64,000 nucleotides of DNA from Streptomyces zingiberis (GTDB lineage: Bacteria > Actinomycetota > Actinomycetes > Streptomycetales > Streptomycetaceae). A program made the position numbers and the translations under genes. The DNA lies in assembly GCF_012034935.1 (NCBI RefSeq), contig NZ_JAATEN010000002.1:434001-498000 (forward strand), in the 5' to 3' direction. How positions within the stretch are numbered: the stretch's first letter is position 1; each line of letters starts with the position of its first letter. The notes under the pieces were generated by a model. It was not told the DNA's origin, made no database searches, and was given only the letters and a program-made list of their open reading frames with translations. Below, one piece after another: positions 55,510 through 64,000 of this stretch.

Positions 55510-55523
55510 TACTATCGGGTAGT
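55510..55523 (+). promoter_or_regulatory. Possible adoK promoter with small dyad
   Basis: TACTAT (55510-55515) resembles a -10 hexamer about 87 bp before the adoK start and overlaps the dyad ACTA-TCGGG-TAGT (55511-55523). No matching -35 hexamer is obvious. Confidence 0.35.
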
Positions 55524-55601
55524 TCTCGGCTGCCGGGGCAGGGCCCGGGAACCGGTAGCGTGAAACGTCCGCTTTCCACTGCCCGCAGGAGATGCCCTCC
55601 G

Positions 55602-56576
55602 ATGCGTATCGCTGTCACCGGCTCCATCGCCACCGACCACCTGATGACCTTCCCCGGCCGCTTCGCCGACCAGCTCGTCGGCGACCAGCTCCACACGGTC
55701 TCGCTCTCCTTCCTGGTCGACGGTCTGGAGGTACGGCGCGGCGGGGTCGGCGCCAACATCGCCTTCGGCATGGGCCAGCTGGGGGTCCGTCCCGTGCTCG
55801 TCGGGGCCGCCGGCGCGGACTTCGAGGAGTACCGGGCCTGGCTGGAGCGGCACGGCGTGGACACCGCCTCGGTGCGGATCTCCGAGATACTGCACACCGC
55901 CCGCTTCATCTGCACCACGGACGCCGACCACAACCAGATCGGCTCCTTCTACACCGGTGCCATGAGCGAGGCCCGGCTGATCGAGCTGAAGGCCGTGGCC
56001 GACCGGGTCGGCGGGCTCGACCTCGTCCTCATCGGCGCCGACGACCCCGAGGCGATGCTCCGCCACACCGAGGAGTGCCGGACCCGGAAGATCCCGTTCG
56101 CCGCGGACTTCTCCCAGCAGATCTCCCGCATGAACGGTGAGGAGATCCGCGTCCTGGTGGACGGAGCCGCGTACCTCTTCTCCAACGAGTACGAGAAGGG
56201 CCTCATCGAGTCCAAGACCGGGTGGAGCGCGGAGGAGATCCTCGACCGGGTCGGCAGCCGGATCACCACGCTCGGCCCCGCCGGGGTGCGGATCGAGCGG
56301 AAGGACGGGGAGACGATCGAGGTCGGCACCGCGGAGGAGGAGAGGAAGGCCGACCCGACCGGCGTCGGCGACGCCTTCCGCGCCGGCTTCCTCTCCGGCC
56401 TCGCCTGGGGTGTCACGACCGAACGCGCCGCGCAGGTCGGCTGCATGCTGGCCACCCTGGTCATCGAGACGGTCGGCACCCAGGAGTACGAGCTGCGCCG
56501 CGGCCACTTCCTGGACCGCTTCACCAAGGCCTACGGCCACGAGGCGGCGGCCGAGGTACGGAGCCACCTGGCCTGA
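55602..56576 (+). CDS. adoK: Adenosine kinase (PfkB/ribokinase family)
   Basis: 324 aa. It starts MRIAVTGSIATDHLMTFPGR and has FLVDGLEVRRGGVGANIAFG, GAMSEARLIEL and the PfkB signature DPTGVGDAFRAGFLSG with the catalytic Asp. The pattern closely follows the mycobacterial adenosine kinase AdoK (same length, same N-terminal motif), which phosphorylates adenosine to AMP for purine salvage; that gene also lies near the cytochrome oxidase genes. Often annotated just as carbohydrate kinase. The ATG at 55602 is preceded by a weak GCCCTCC spacer, with AGGAG ~16 nt upstream. Confidence 0.88.
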   Translation: MRIAVTGSIATDHLMTFPGRFADQLVGDQLHTVSLSFLVDGLEVRRGGVGANIAFGMGQLGVRPVLVGAAGADFEEYRAWLERHGVDTASVRISEILHTARFICTTDADHNQIGSFYTGAMSEARLIELKAVADRVGGLDLVLIGADDPEAMLRHTEECRTRKIPFAADFSQQISRMNGEEIRVLVDGAAYLFSNEYEKGLIESKTGWSAEEILDRVGSRITTLGPAGVRIERKDGETIEVGTAEEERKADPTGVGDAFRAGFLSGLAWGVTTERAAQVGCMLATLVIETVGTQEYELRRGHFLDRFTKAYGHEAAAEVRSHLA

Positions 56577-56918
56577 GCCGCCCGGAAGGGGGCCCCGGGG
56601 CCTGCCCGGCTCCGGCGGCCGCTCTCCCGCCGCCCCGGGCCGCGCAGACTCTGTGCCGCCCCGGGGCCTCGATCAGTACCGCTTCCGGCCCGGCCCCGGC
56701 CCCGGGCCTCCGTGGACGGAGGAGAGGCGGGGGCCCGCCCGCCCGGGGCGGTCCCGCCCGCCGCCCCGGAGCGCCTGCCCGGCTCCAGGGGGCCGCCCTC
56801 CCGCCGCGCGGGGCCGCGCCGGTGAGGCGTCGCGGCCCGGAGCGCCGCCCGTGGGTGCCACCCGGGCGGCTCCCCGGACCGCGACACGCCGGGGCCGGGG
56901 CATCTCCCGTCCGGCGGG
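56577..56918. repeat. Convergent spacer with an imperfect ~47-bp direct repeat
   Basis: 342 bp between adoK and the desulfurase gene. GCCTGCCCGGCTCC...CCGCCGCCCCGGGCCGCGC at 56599-56645 recurs in similar form at 56771-56819 (about 172-bp period). No gene supported. Confidence 0.55.
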
Positions 56919-58349
56919 TCACGCCCGGCGGCGCACCCGGTAGGACGTCCCGCCCTCCGCCGGGCGCTCGCCCAGATACTCCTGTCCGCGCATCGCACAC
57001 CAGGCCGGGATGTCCAGCCGCGCCGCCGCGTCGTCGGCGAGGACGGCGATCACCGCCCCGTCCGGTACGTCCCCGATCACCTTCGCCAGCTCGATCACGG
57101 GGACGGGACAGCGCCGGCCGAGCGCGTCGACGGTCAGCACCGGCTCGTCCCCCGCGGACTCCTCCCCTCCGGGCCGGGCGGCGGGGGACCGCCTGCCCCC
57201 GGGAGCGCCGTCCGCCGGGGCGGGCGCGCCCAGCCGGGCGCGGACCTCCGCCACCGCGCCGGGCAGCACACCGAGGAAGCGTTCCACCTCGGCCTCCGCC
57301 GTCCCCGGCGGCAGCGACACCCGCACGTTGCCCTCGGACAGCACCCCCATCGCGCGCAGCACATGGCTCGGCACCAGTGTGGACGCCGTGCAGGAGGAGC
57401 CGGAGGAGACGGAGAAGCCCGCCCGGTCCAGCTCGTGCAGCAGCGCCTCGCCGTCCACGTACAGGCAGGAGAAGGTGACCAGATGCGGCAGCCGCCGCAC
57501 CGGATCGCCCACCACCTCGGTCTCCGGCACCAGCTCCGGCACCCGGGCCCGGATCCGCTCCACCAGCGCCCGCAGCCGTGCCGCCTCGCGCTCCGCCTCC
57601 TGGCGCACGGCGCGCAGCGCGGCGGCGGCGGCCACCACGGCCGGGACGTCCGGGAACCCCGGGGCGCGCCCGGACTCCCGCTCGTCCGCCGGGCCGCGCG
57701 GGGCGAACCGCACACCCTTGCGAACGGCCAGCAGTCCCACCCCGGGGGGCCCGCCCCACTTGTGCGCGCTCGCCGTCAGCAGCGACCAGTCGCCCGGCAC
57801 CGGTCCCCAGGCCAGCGACTGGGCCGCGTCGACCAGCAGCGGCACCCCGGCGGCCCGGCAGTCCTGGGCGCTCTGGGCGACCGGCTGTTCCGTCCCCACC
57901 TCGTGGTTGGCGGATTGCAGGCAGGCCAGGGCGGTGTCCGGGCGCAGCGCGGCCGCGTACGCGCCGGGGGCGACACGCCCGGCGCGGTCGGTCCCGACCT
58001 CCGTCACCGTGCCGCCGTCCGCCGCGTGGGCCGCGGCGGATTGCAGGACGCAGGAGTGCTCCACGGCCGACACCACCAGATGCCGGCCCACGCGCCGGCG
58101 GCCGGCGAGGGCCCCGGCGATCCCGTCGTGCACGGCGCGGGTGCCGGAGGAGGTGAAGACCAGCTCGTCGGGGCGGCAGCCGGCGGCCTCCGCGGCGGTT
58201 TCCCGGGCCGCGTCGAGCAGCAGGCGGGCCCGCCGCCCCTCGCGGTACAGCCGTGCGGGGTCCGCCCAGCCCTCGTCGAGCGCGGCGAGCAGGGCCTGGC
58301 GGGCGACGGGGTGGAGGGGCGCGGAGGACGCGGAGTCGAAGTAGGCCAC
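56919..58349 (-). CDS. Cysteine desulfurase fused to a TusA-like sulfur-transfer domain
   Basis: 476 aa from GTG 58349. Residues ~1-370 are a class V aminotransferase/NifS-like desulfurase: FDSASSAPLHPVARQALL, ANHEVGTEQPV, the PLP-binding Lys in TASAHKWGGPPGVG and the catalytic Cys loop SSGSSCTASTLVPSHVLR. After a disordered linker (~375-405), residues ~406-476 form a TusA domain with the CPxP motif VDALGRRCPVPVIELAK. So sulfur from Cys could pass directly to the tethered TusA Cys. The acceptor may be tRNA thiolation, molybdopterin or Fe-S assembly; unknown. Divergent from ctaC. Confidence 0.93.
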   Translation of the reverse strand: MAYFDSASSAPLHPVARQALLAALDEGWADPARLYREGRRARLLLDAARETAAEAAGCRPDELVFTSSGTRAVHDGIAGALAGRRRVGRHLVVSAVEHSCVLQSAAAHAADGGTVTEVGTDRAGRVAPGAYAAALRPDTALACLQSANHEVGTEQPVAQSAQDCRAAGVPLLVDAAQSLAWGPVPGDWSLLTASAHKWGGPPGVGLLAVRKGVRFAPRGPADERESGRAPGFPDVPAVVAAAAALRAVRQEAEREAARLRALVERIRARVPELVPETEVVGDPVRRLPHLVTFSCLYVDGEALLHELDRAGFSVSSGSSCTASTLVPSHVLRAMGVLSEGNVRVSLPPGTAEAEVERFLGVLPGAVAEVRARLGAPAPADGAPGGRRSPAARPGGEESAGDEPVLTVDALGRRCPVPVIELAKVIGDVPDGAVIAVLADDAAARLDIPAWCAMRGQEYLGERPAEGGTSYRVRRRA

Positions 58350-58483
58350 GCCCGCACGCTAACCCCTCGCGCGGGGTGCGCCGGGCGGGCCGGAGTCCGC
58401 CGTCCCGCGCCCGTTCCGCGTCTCCGGGAAGACGCGCGGCGCGTTGGGTACCCTCCTCGCGCGACCCCAAATGGCGTCCAGTA

Positions 58484-58512
58484 GGGTTTGGACCGCATAA
58501 ACATCCAAACCC
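58484..58512. promoter_or_regulatory. 9-bp inverted repeat upstream of ctaC
   Basis: GGGTTTGGA (58484-58492) and TCCAAACCC (58504-58512) are perfect arms around CCGCATAAACA, in the intergenic region between the divergent desulfurase and cytochrome oxidase genes, 77-105 bp before ctaC. The AT-rich centre contains CATAAA, a possible -10. Likely an operator for a dimeric regulator. Confidence 0.6.
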
Positions 58513-58588
58513 CTGCCCGCGACAAGGGCCGGCGACCGAACGCAGAGCGGGCGCAGGTCGGCGGGCGAGACTCTCGGGAAGGCGCTAC

Positions 58589-59551
58589 GTGAGTCCCAAC
58601 GGCTCCGACCGCTCGTCGCGGCGCCCGATGCGGCGGAAGCTGCCGCAGGCGCTTGCCGCGGGCCTGGTCCTGGTGACCGCCACCGGTTGCACATCCGAGG
58701 ACTTCCCCCGCCTCGGAATGCCCACCCCCGTCACGGAGGAGGCGCCCCGGATCCTCGCCCTCTGGCAGGGGTCCTGGGCCGCCGCGCTCGCCGTGGGCGT
58801 GCTCGTCTGGGGCCTGATCCTGTGGAGTGTCATCTTCCACCGGCGGTCCCGGACCAAGGTCGAGATCCCCCGGCAGACCCGGTACAACATGCCGATCGAG
58901 ACCCTCTACACGGTGGTCCCGCTGATCATCGTCTCGGTCCTCTTCTACTTCACCGCGCGGGACCAGAGCGCGCTCCTCAAGACCTCCGAACGGCCCGACC
59001 ACGTGATCAACGTGGTGGGCTACCAGTGGAGCTGGGGCTTCAACTACATGGAGGACGTGGACGGCGACCCGGCGACGCCCGGCAAGCTGCCCAAGGAGGT
59101 CGCCTCCATCGCGGACAAGAAGCTGGAAGGGGTCCCGGAGGGCGCCGAGGGCGTCTACGACGCCGGCGTCCCCGGGGACCGCAACCCGCAGAACGGCAAC
59201 CCGGGGCCGACCCTGTGGCTGCCGAAGGGCGAGTCGGTCAAGTTCGTCCTGACCTCCCGGGACGTCATCCACTCCTTCTGGGTGGTGCCGTTCCTGATGA
59301 AGATGGACGTCATCCCCGGACACACCAATGTCTTCGAGGTCACTCCTGAGAAGGAGGGCACGTTCATGGGCAAGTGCGCCGAGCTGTGCGGCACCGACCA
59401 CGCCCGGATGCTCTTCAACGTGAAGGTGGTTTCCCCGGAGCGGTACCAGAAGCACCTTCAGGACCTGGCGGACAAGGGCCAGACCGGCTACATCCCCGCG
59501 GGCATCCCGCAGAGTGATGCCGCCAAGAATGCGGAGACGAACAACCCATGA
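58589..59551 (+). CDS. ctaC: Cytochrome c oxidase subunit II
   Basis: 320 aa from GTG 58589 (GGGAAGG, 6 nt). The N-terminus is a lipoprotein-like signal ([13 protein letters not shown]), followed by two membrane helices (~60-80, ~108-128). The CuA domain has its ligands in [22 protein letters not shown] (two Cys, His and Met). It accepts electrons for the aa3-type oxidase at the outer face of the membrane. An actinobacterial extra loop (~155-200) lies before the CuA site. The stop overlaps ctaD by 4 nt; first gene of ctaC-ctaD-ctaF. Confidence 0.97.
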   Translation: MSPNGSDRSSRRPMRRKLPQALAAGLVLVTATGCTSEDFPRLGMPTPVTEEAPRILALWQGSWAAALAVGVLVWGLILWSVIFHRRSRTKVEIPRQTRYNMPIETLYTVVPLIIVSVLFYFTARDQSALLKTSERPDHVINVVGYQWSWGFNYMEDVDGDPATPGKLPKEVASIADKKLEGVPEGAEGVYDAGVPGDRNPQNGNPGPTLWLPKGESVKFVLTSRDVIHSFWVVPFLMKMDVIPGHTNVFEVTPEKEGTFMGKCAELCGTDHARMLFNVKVVSPERYQKHLQDLADKGQTGYIPAGIPQSDAAKNAETNNP

Positions 59552-61275
59552 GCATCCTCAACGAACCCCGGGGTGCCGCGGCGGTCGACGCCGCTCCGCC
59601 CGTGCGCCGGAGGAGCCCCGGCAGTCAGGTCGTGAAGTGGCTGACGACCACCGACCACAAGACCATCGGGACGCTGTACCTCGTCACCTCCTTCCTCTTC
59701 TTCATCATCGGCGGGGTCCTGGCGCTCTTCATGCGCGCCGAGCTGGCCCGGCCGGGCACGCAGTTGATGTCGAACGAGCAGTTCAACCAGGCGTTCACGA
59801 TGCATGGCACGATCATGCTGCTGATGTTCGCGACGCCGCTGTTCGCCGGATTCGCGAACTGGATCATGCCGCTCCAGATCGGCGCGCCCGACGTGGCGTT
59901 CCCGCGGCTGAACATGCTCGCGTACTGGCTGTACCTCTTCGGCTCGCTGATCGCCGTGGCCGGCTTCCTCACCCCGCAGGGCGCGGCCGACTTCGGCTGG
60001 TTCGCCTACACCCCGCTGTCGGACGCCGTCCGCTCGCCGGGTGTCGGCGGTGACCTGTGGATCATGGGCCTGGCCCTCTCGGGCTTCGGCACGATCATGG
60101 GCTCGGTCAACTTCATCACCACGATCATCTGCATGCGCGCCCCCGGCATGACGATGTTCCGGATGCCGATCTTCACCTGGAACGTCCTGCTGACCGGTGT
60201 GCTGGTCCTGCTCGCCTTCCCGGTGCTCGCCGCCGCGCTCCTGGCGCTGGAGGCCGACCGGCAGTTCGGGGCGCACATCTTCAACGCGGCCAACGGCGGG
60301 CCCCTGCTGTGGCAGCACCTCTTCTGGTTCTTCGGCCATCCCGAGGTGTACATCATCGCGCTGCCGTTCTTCGGCATCGTCTCGGAGATCATCCCGGTCT
60401 TCAGCCGCAAGCCGATGTTCGGCTACATCGGCCTGATCGGCGCGACGATCGCGATCGCCGGCCTGTCGGTGACCGTCTGGGCGCACCACATGTACGTCAC
60501 CGGCGGTGTGCTGCTGCCGTTCTTCTCGTTCATGACCTTCCTCATCGCGGTCCCGACCGGGGTGAAGTTCTTCAACTGGCTCGGCACGATGTGGCAGGGC
60601 AGTCTCAGCTTCGAGACGCCGATGCTGTGGACCGTCGGCTTCCTGATCACCTTCGTCTTCGGTGGTCTGACCGGTGTCATCCTGGCCTCGCCGCCGCTGG
60701 ACTTCCACGTCTCCGACTCCTACTTCGTGGTGGCCCACTTCCACTACGTGGTCTTCGGCACCGTGGTGTTCGCGATGTTCGCGGGCTTCCACTTCTGGTG
60801 GCCCAAGTTCACCGGCAAGATGCTGGACGAGCGGCTCGGCAAGATCACCTTCTGGACGCTGTTCACCGGCTTCCACGGCACCTTCCTCGTCCAGCACTGG
60901 CTGGGTGTCGAGGGCATGCCGCGCCGCTACGCGGACTACCTCGCCGCCGACGGCTTCACCGCGCTGAACACCGTCTCGACGATCGCGTCCTTCCTGCTCG
61001 GCCTGTCGATCCTGCCGTTCCTCTACAACGTCTGGAAGACGGCGCGCTACGCGCCGAAGGTCGAGGTGGACGACCCGTGGGGGTACGGCCGGTCCCTCGA
61101 ATGGGCGACCGCCTGCCCGCCGCCGCGGCACAACTTCCTCAGCCTGCCGCGCATCCGCTCCGAATCCCCGGCCTTCGACCTGCACCACCCGGAGATCGCG
61201 GAGATCGACCAGCTCGAAGCCCGTGAGGCGCTGGCCGGCAAGGCCCTGGCCGGGGACAAGGAGGCCGCGAAGTGA
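59548..61275 (+). CDS. ctaD: Cytochrome c oxidase subunit I
   Basis: 575 aa with about twelve membrane helices. Heme a, heme a3 and CuB ligands are in [34 protein letters not shown] (with the cross-linked His-Tyr), [11 protein letters not shown] and [19 protein letters not shown]. It reduces O2 to water and pumps protons. The K-pathway Tyr is in HPEVY. The ATG at 59548 overlaps the ctaC stop (ATGA) and the gene end overlaps ctaF. Confidence 0.98.
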   Translation: MSILNEPRGAAAVDAAPPVRRRSPGSQVVKWLTTTDHKTIGTLYLVTSFLFFIIGGVLALFMRAELARPGTQLMSNEQFNQAFTMHGTIMLLMFATPLFAGFANWIMPLQIGAPDVAFPRLNMLAYWLYLFGSLIAVAGFLTPQGAADFGWFAYTPLSDAVRSPGVGGDLWIMGLALSGFGTIMGSVNFITTIICMRAPGMTMFRMPIFTWNVLLTGVLVLLAFPVLAAALLALEADRQFGAHIFNAANGGPLLWQHLFWFFGHPEVYIIALPFFGIVSEIIPVFSRKPMFGYIGLIGATIAIAGLSVTVWAHHMYVTGGVLLPFFSFMTFLIAVPTGVKFFNWLGTMWQGSLSFETPMLWTVGFLITFVFGGLTGVILASPPLDFHVSDSYFVVAHFHYVVFGTVVFAMFAGFHFWWPKFTGKMLDERLGKITFWTLFTGFHGTFLVQHWLGVEGMPRRYADYLAADGFTALNTVSTIASFLLGLSILPFLYNVWKTARYAPKVEVDDPWGYGRSLEWATACPPPRHNFLSLPRIRSESPAFDLHHPEIAEIDQLEAREALAGKALAGDKEAAK

Positions 61276-61670
61276 AGGTCCAGGGACACATCTTCCTCTG
61301 GCTGGCGCTCTTCTTCCTCGCCACCTGTGCCGTCTACGGCCTGTGGTCGAAGGAGCCGGTGGGCACCACGGCGCTCTTCCTCACCTTCGGGCTCTGCCTG
61401 ATGGTCGGCTTCTACCTGGCGTTCACCGCGCGCCGGGTGGACACCGGGGCTCAGGACAACGAGACGGCGGATGTCGCGGACGACGCCGGTGAGCTGGGCT
61501 TCTTCTCCCCGCACAGCTGGCAGCCGCTCGCGCTGGGCATCGGCAGCGCGCTGGCCTTCCTGGGCGTGGTGTTCGGCTGGTGGCTGCTGTACTTCTCCCT
61601 GCCGATCCTCCTCATCGGACTCTTCGGCTGGGTGTTCGAGTACTACCGGGGCGAGAACGCCACGCAGTAA
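61272..61670 (+). CDS. ctaF: Cytochrome c oxidase subunit IV (actinobacterial type)
   Basis: 132 aa from GTG 61272, overlapping the ctaD stop (GTGA). Four membrane helices: [60 protein letters not shown] and [19 protein letters not shown]. This is the small CtaF subunit found in actinobacterial bcc-aa3 supercomplexes. A strong terminator follows. Confidence 0.95.
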   Translation: MKVQGHIFLWLALFFLATCAVYGLWSKEPVGTTALFLTFGLCLMVGFYLAFTARRVDTGAQDNETADVADDAGELGFFSPHSWQPLALGIGSALAFLGVVFGWWLLYFSLPILLIGLFGWVFEYYRGENATQ

Positions 61671-61694
61671 GCACCGGCGACCCCGGAATCACCT

Positions 61695-61742
61695 GAACGG
61701 GTGGGGGCCCGGAAGCATCCGCTTCCGGGCCCCCACCCGTTC
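61695..61742 (+). terminator. Strong stem-loop ending the ctaCDF operon
   Basis: 22-bp perfect arms (61695-61716, GAACGGGTGGGGGCCCGGAA...; and 61721-61742) with a 4-nt ATCC loop, 24 nt after the ctaF stop. Confidence 0.9.
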
Positions 61743-61791
61743 GGCCCACTCAGACCACGCCGGGGATTCCGGCATTTCGTACGTTGAGCCC

Positions 61792-63072
61792 ATGACTCCT
61801 CTGACCCGCGCGCAGCACCACGGAACGCGCATACGCACCGTCCTGGGCAGTGGGCTGCTGATAGGCGGCCTCGTCACCGGCGCGGCCGCCTGCGGCGGCT
61901 CGGGCCACCCCCTGAGCGCCAAGCCGTACGACGCCACCGGGCAGATAGCCTTCAGCGGTGACGGCGACGGGGACGCCGAGCGCGCCCTCGACCCGGACAG
62001 GCCGCTGGAGCTGACGGCCAAGAGCGGCGGACGGATCACCGACGTCACCGCCGGCGACACCGCGGGCCACCGAATACGCGGCGAGCTCAGCGAGGACGGC
62101 TCCCGCTGGCGCAGCACCTCCCGGCTCGCCGCCGGGGTCCGCTACACCCTCCGGGTGAGCACCGAGGACGGCGACGGGGCCCCCGGCCTCCGGGTCATCG
62201 ACTTCCGGACCGCCTCGGCGGAACGGCGGCTGCGCGTCACCTTCGGCCCCGAGAAGGGCACCTACGGCGTCGGGCAGCCCATCACCGCCGAACTCAGCCG
62301 GCCCGTCAAGGACCGCGCCGCCCGCGCCCGGGTGGAGAGTTCCCTGCGCGTCAGCTCGCGCCCCGCCGTCTCCGGCGCCTGGCACTGGGTGGACGACAAG
62401 ACCCTGCACTACCGGCCCCGCGCGTTCTGGCCCGCCCGCGCCACCATCGAGGCGCGCAGCACCCTCGACGGGGTGGACACCGGCCGCGGCTCCCGCGGCG
62501 GGGCGTCCAAGCCGCTGCGCATCCGCACCGGGCCCCGGGTGGAGGTCGTCACCGACGCCCGCAACCACACCCTGACCCTCAGGCGGGACGGCAAGGTGGT
62601 CAAGACGGTGCCGGTCACCACGGGCAAGCCCGGATTCGAGACCCGGAACGGCACGAAGATCGTGCTCGCCAAGGAGCCGTTCGTCCGGATGCGCTCGACC
62701 ACCGTGGGCATCGCCGCCGGCAGCTCCGAGTCCTACGACCTGCCGGTGCAGTGGGCCGTGCGGCTCACCTGGAGCGGCGAGTACGTCCACGCGGCGCCCT
62801 GGTCCGTGGGCTCCCACGGCTCGGCCAACGTCAGTCACGGCTGCACCGGCATGAGCATGGAGAACGCCAAGTGGTTCTTCGACGCGGTGCGCCCCGGCGA
62901 CATCGTGCGGGTCGTGGGCAGCGAGGGCGAGGACATGACGCCCTTCGACAACGGCTTCGGCGACTGGAACCTCACCTGGGCCAAGTGGTCCGAGGGCAGC
63001 GCCCTCCGCGGCCCCGTGCGGCGGCAGCAGGCCGGCCCGGCGCAGCCGGCCCGGCTCCGCCCGCAGCTGTGA
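61792..63072 (+). CDS. L,D-transpeptidase lipoprotein (YkuD domain)
   Basis: 426 aa. A lipoprotein signal peptide ends LVTGAAACGG with the lipidated Cys at ~34. Two Ig-like domains (~60-150 and ~150-255, the latter with RLRVTFGPEKGTYGVGQPIT) precede the YkuD catalytic domain (~257-385) with HAAPWSVGSHGSANVSHGCT, catalytic Cys in SHGC. The C-terminal subdomain ends around NGFGDWNLTWAKW. These enzymes form 3-3 cross-links in peptidoglycan in the periplasm-like space. This matches actinobacterial Ldt of the LdtMt2/BldA type in layout. It stands between the cta genes by conserved synteny. Confidence 0.95.
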   Translation: MTPLTRAQHHGTRIRTVLGSGLLIGGLVTGAAACGGSGHPLSAKPYDATGQIAFSGDGDGDAERALDPDRPLELTAKSGGRITDVTAGDTAGHRIRGELSEDGSRWRSTSRLAAGVRYTLRVSTEDGDGAPGLRVIDFRTASAERRLRVTFGPEKGTYGVGQPITAELSRPVKDRAARARVESSLRVSSRPAVSGAWHWVDDKTLHYRPRAFWPARATIEARSTLDGVDTGRGSRGGASKPLRIRTGPRVEVVTDARNHTLTLRRDGKVVKTVPVTTGKPGFETRNGTKIVLAKEPFVRMRSTTVGIAAGSSESYDLPVQWAVRLTWSGEYVHAAPWSVGSHGSANVSHGCTGMSMENAKWFFDAVRPGDIVRVVGSEGEDMTPFDNGFGDWNLTWAKWSEGSALRGPVRRQQAGPAQPARLRPQL

Positions 63073-63078
63073 CCTGAA

Positions 63079-63100
63079 CCCGGGCGGGGCCCCGCCCGGG
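63079..63100. terminator. Palindrome between convergent L,D-transpeptidase and receiver-like genes
   Basis: A perfect 22-bp palindrome (11-bp arms CCCGGGCGGGG / CCCCGCCCGGG with no loop) 7 nt after the L,D-transpeptidase stop and 21 nt from the facing stop codon. Confidence 0.65.
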
Positions 63101-63120
63101 GCCCCCGATGGCCCGGGGCG

Positions 63121-63522
63121 TCAGGCGCCCACGGCGGTCCGGCTCCGCAGCAGCCCCGCCAGGGCGCCGGCGAACTCCACCGGGTCCACCGGGTGGGTGA
63201 CGGCGGCCTCGGCCCGGCTCCAGGTGGCCAGCCAGGCGTCCTGGGGCCGGCCGATGAGCAGCAGCACCGGCGGGCAGTGGAAGATCTCGTCCTTGATCTG
63301 CCGGCAGACGCCCATGCCCCCGACGGGAGCCGTCTCGCCGTCCAGGACGCAGATGTCGATCCCGCCCGCCTCCAGGGCGGAGAGCACCGCGGGCAGCGTG
63401 GCGCACTCGACGAACTCCACCGGCGGCACGTCGGCCGCCGGACGGCGCCCGGCCGCCAGGCGCACCTGCTCCCGCGTGGTCGCGTTGTCGCTGTAGACCA
63501 GGACCGTGGCGGTCGGCTGCAT
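63121..63522 (-). CDS. Receiver-domain-like protein (stand-alone)
   Basis: 133 aa from ATG 63522, with GGAGG 4 nt upstream. The fold pattern is that of a CheY-like receiver: ATVLVYSDNATTREQVRLAA, the Asp in IDICVLDGETAPVGGMGVCR at the phospho-acceptor position, HCPPVLLLIGRPQDAWLAT and a final VDPVEFAGALAGLLR. The acidic pair near the N-terminus is weak (SDN) and there is no output domain, so phosphorylation is uncertain. It is conserved in Streptomyces between the L,D-transpeptidase and ctaE genes. Partner kinase unknown. Confidence 0.85.
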   Translation of the reverse strand: MQPTATVLVYSDNATTREQVRLAAGRRPAADVPPVEFVECATLPAVLSALEAGGIDICVLDGETAPVGGMGVCRQIKDEIFHCPPVLLLIGRPQDAWLATWSRAEAAVTHPVDPVEFAGALAGLLRSRTAVGA

Positions 63523-63856
63523 CGTTCCTCCAGGCTTGCGGCGTGAGGGCGGCACGGTGGGTGTGAGCCGTCTGCCGGATGCTACTCCGCGCGGGGCCCC
63601 GGCGAGGAGGGTCCGGACAGTCAAGATCCGTCCGGCCCCGGCCGCGGGGTGATCCGGGCGGGAGTGCCCGCCGGGCGCCGCGACCGGCATCGCCCCCACG
63701 CCGCCGGGCGGCGCCCCCCGGCGGCCCCGGCCGGGCGGGACGGGCCCCGGGGGCACCTCGCGGGGGAGCCGCCGCACCACCCCCGTCACCGGGGCGGACG
63801 GGGCGGACACACCGAACCCCACCCCCGTGGTGAGGGCCGGGAGGGCGACCGACATA
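63523..63856. other. Divergent region before ctaE
   Basis: 334 bp GC-rich promoter space shared by the receiver-like gene and ctaE. CATAAT at 63853-63858 overlaps the annotated ctaE ATG and could be a -10 for a leaderless transcript beginning at the GTG at 63866. No gene supported. Confidence 0.45.
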
Positions 63857-64000
63857 ATGTCGGGCGTGGCGACAGCAACGACAGTAGACACCGGGCACGC
63901 GCACCCGTCGGTCAACCGACCGAATCTCACCAGCGTCGGAACCATCATCTGGCTGAGTTCCGAGCTGATGTTCTTCGCGGCCCTCTTCGCGATGTACTTC
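63857..64000 (+). CDS. ctaE: Cytochrome c oxidase subunit III, N-terminal part (cut by window edge)
   Basis: First 48 codons, continuing past the right edge. It reads [19 protein letters not shown] then [20 protein letters not shown], the start of actinobacterial CtaE including the first membrane helix ([20 protein letters not shown]). An in-frame GTG at 63866 is an alternative start. Subunit III stabilises the aa3 oxidase core; in actinobacteria ctaE is usually followed by qcrC, qcrA and qcrB of the bcc complex. Confidence 0.95.
   Translation, partial: MSGVATATTVDTGHAHPSVNRPNLTSVGTIIWLSSELMFFAALFAMYF

Overview
The window is very GC-rich actinobacterial DNA, almost certainly from a Streptomyces chromosome. 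Evidence: high G+C with strong third-position bias (which creates long antisense open frames), many GTG starts, 4-nt ATGA/GTGA gene overlaps, a GlnR box in front of glnA, and the gene order glnA - RDD - DUF4191 - lipA - lipB ... sucB - lpdA - pepA - cobS/cobT/cobU ... pspA - two-component system - nadA - erpA - adoK - cysteine desulfurase - ctaC/D/F - L,D-transpeptidase - ctaE. From memory this is the conserved core order of Streptomyces. No tRNA, rRNA, CRISPR, integrase or IS element was seen.

Region 1 (1-17.3 kb, accessory). A minus-strand operon of FAD oxidoreductase, DUF1365 protein and cyclopropane-fatty-acid-synthase-like protein runs off the left edge. It is followed by a CDF metal exporter. 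Next is a compact minus-strand biosynthetic operon: a 3494-residue trimodular NRPS (C-A-T-C-A-T-C-A-T-TE), an MbtH-like protein, and a DrrA/DrrB-like ABC exporter. The three A domains have almost the same ten-residue pocket, and the first C domain and the TE resemble the EntF/DhbF siderophore type, but no aryl-acid genes or iron box are visible. Divergent from the NRPS is a gene for a 104-aa secreted peptide carrying two copies of the octapeptide NLCLLSTC.

Region 2 (18-38 kb, core nitrogen, lipoate and 2-oxoacid metabolism). GlnR-controlled glnA; RDD and DUF4191 membrane proteins; lipA and lipB (lipoate synthesis); an NsdA-like regulator; several oxidoreductases; a WYL regulator; sucB and lpdA, which use the lipoyl cofactor made by LipA/LipB; and pepA. 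The 3' flank of the DUF4191 gene holds a four-copy 22-bp tandem repeat and a diverged duplicate of the gene's own 3' end.

Region 3 (38.9-45 kb). Late cobalamin genes cobS, cobT and cobU, with CobU fused to a degenerate metallo-beta-lactamase-fold domain; a small conserved protein; and a Tat-exported class A beta-lactamase with SDS in place of SDN.

Region 4 (45-64 kb, envelope stress, NAD, Fe-S and respiration). A methyltransferase that seems to use a CTG start overlapping DUF3043; pspA with its small partner and a NarL-type two-component system; nadA behind a promoter flanked by two palindromic operator-like sites, divergent from erpA; adenosine kinase adoK; a cysteine desulfurase-TusA fusion; the aa3 oxidase genes ctaC-ctaD-ctaF behind a 9-bp inverted repeat; an L,D-transpeptidase lipoprotein; a receiver-like protein; and the start of ctaE at the right edge.
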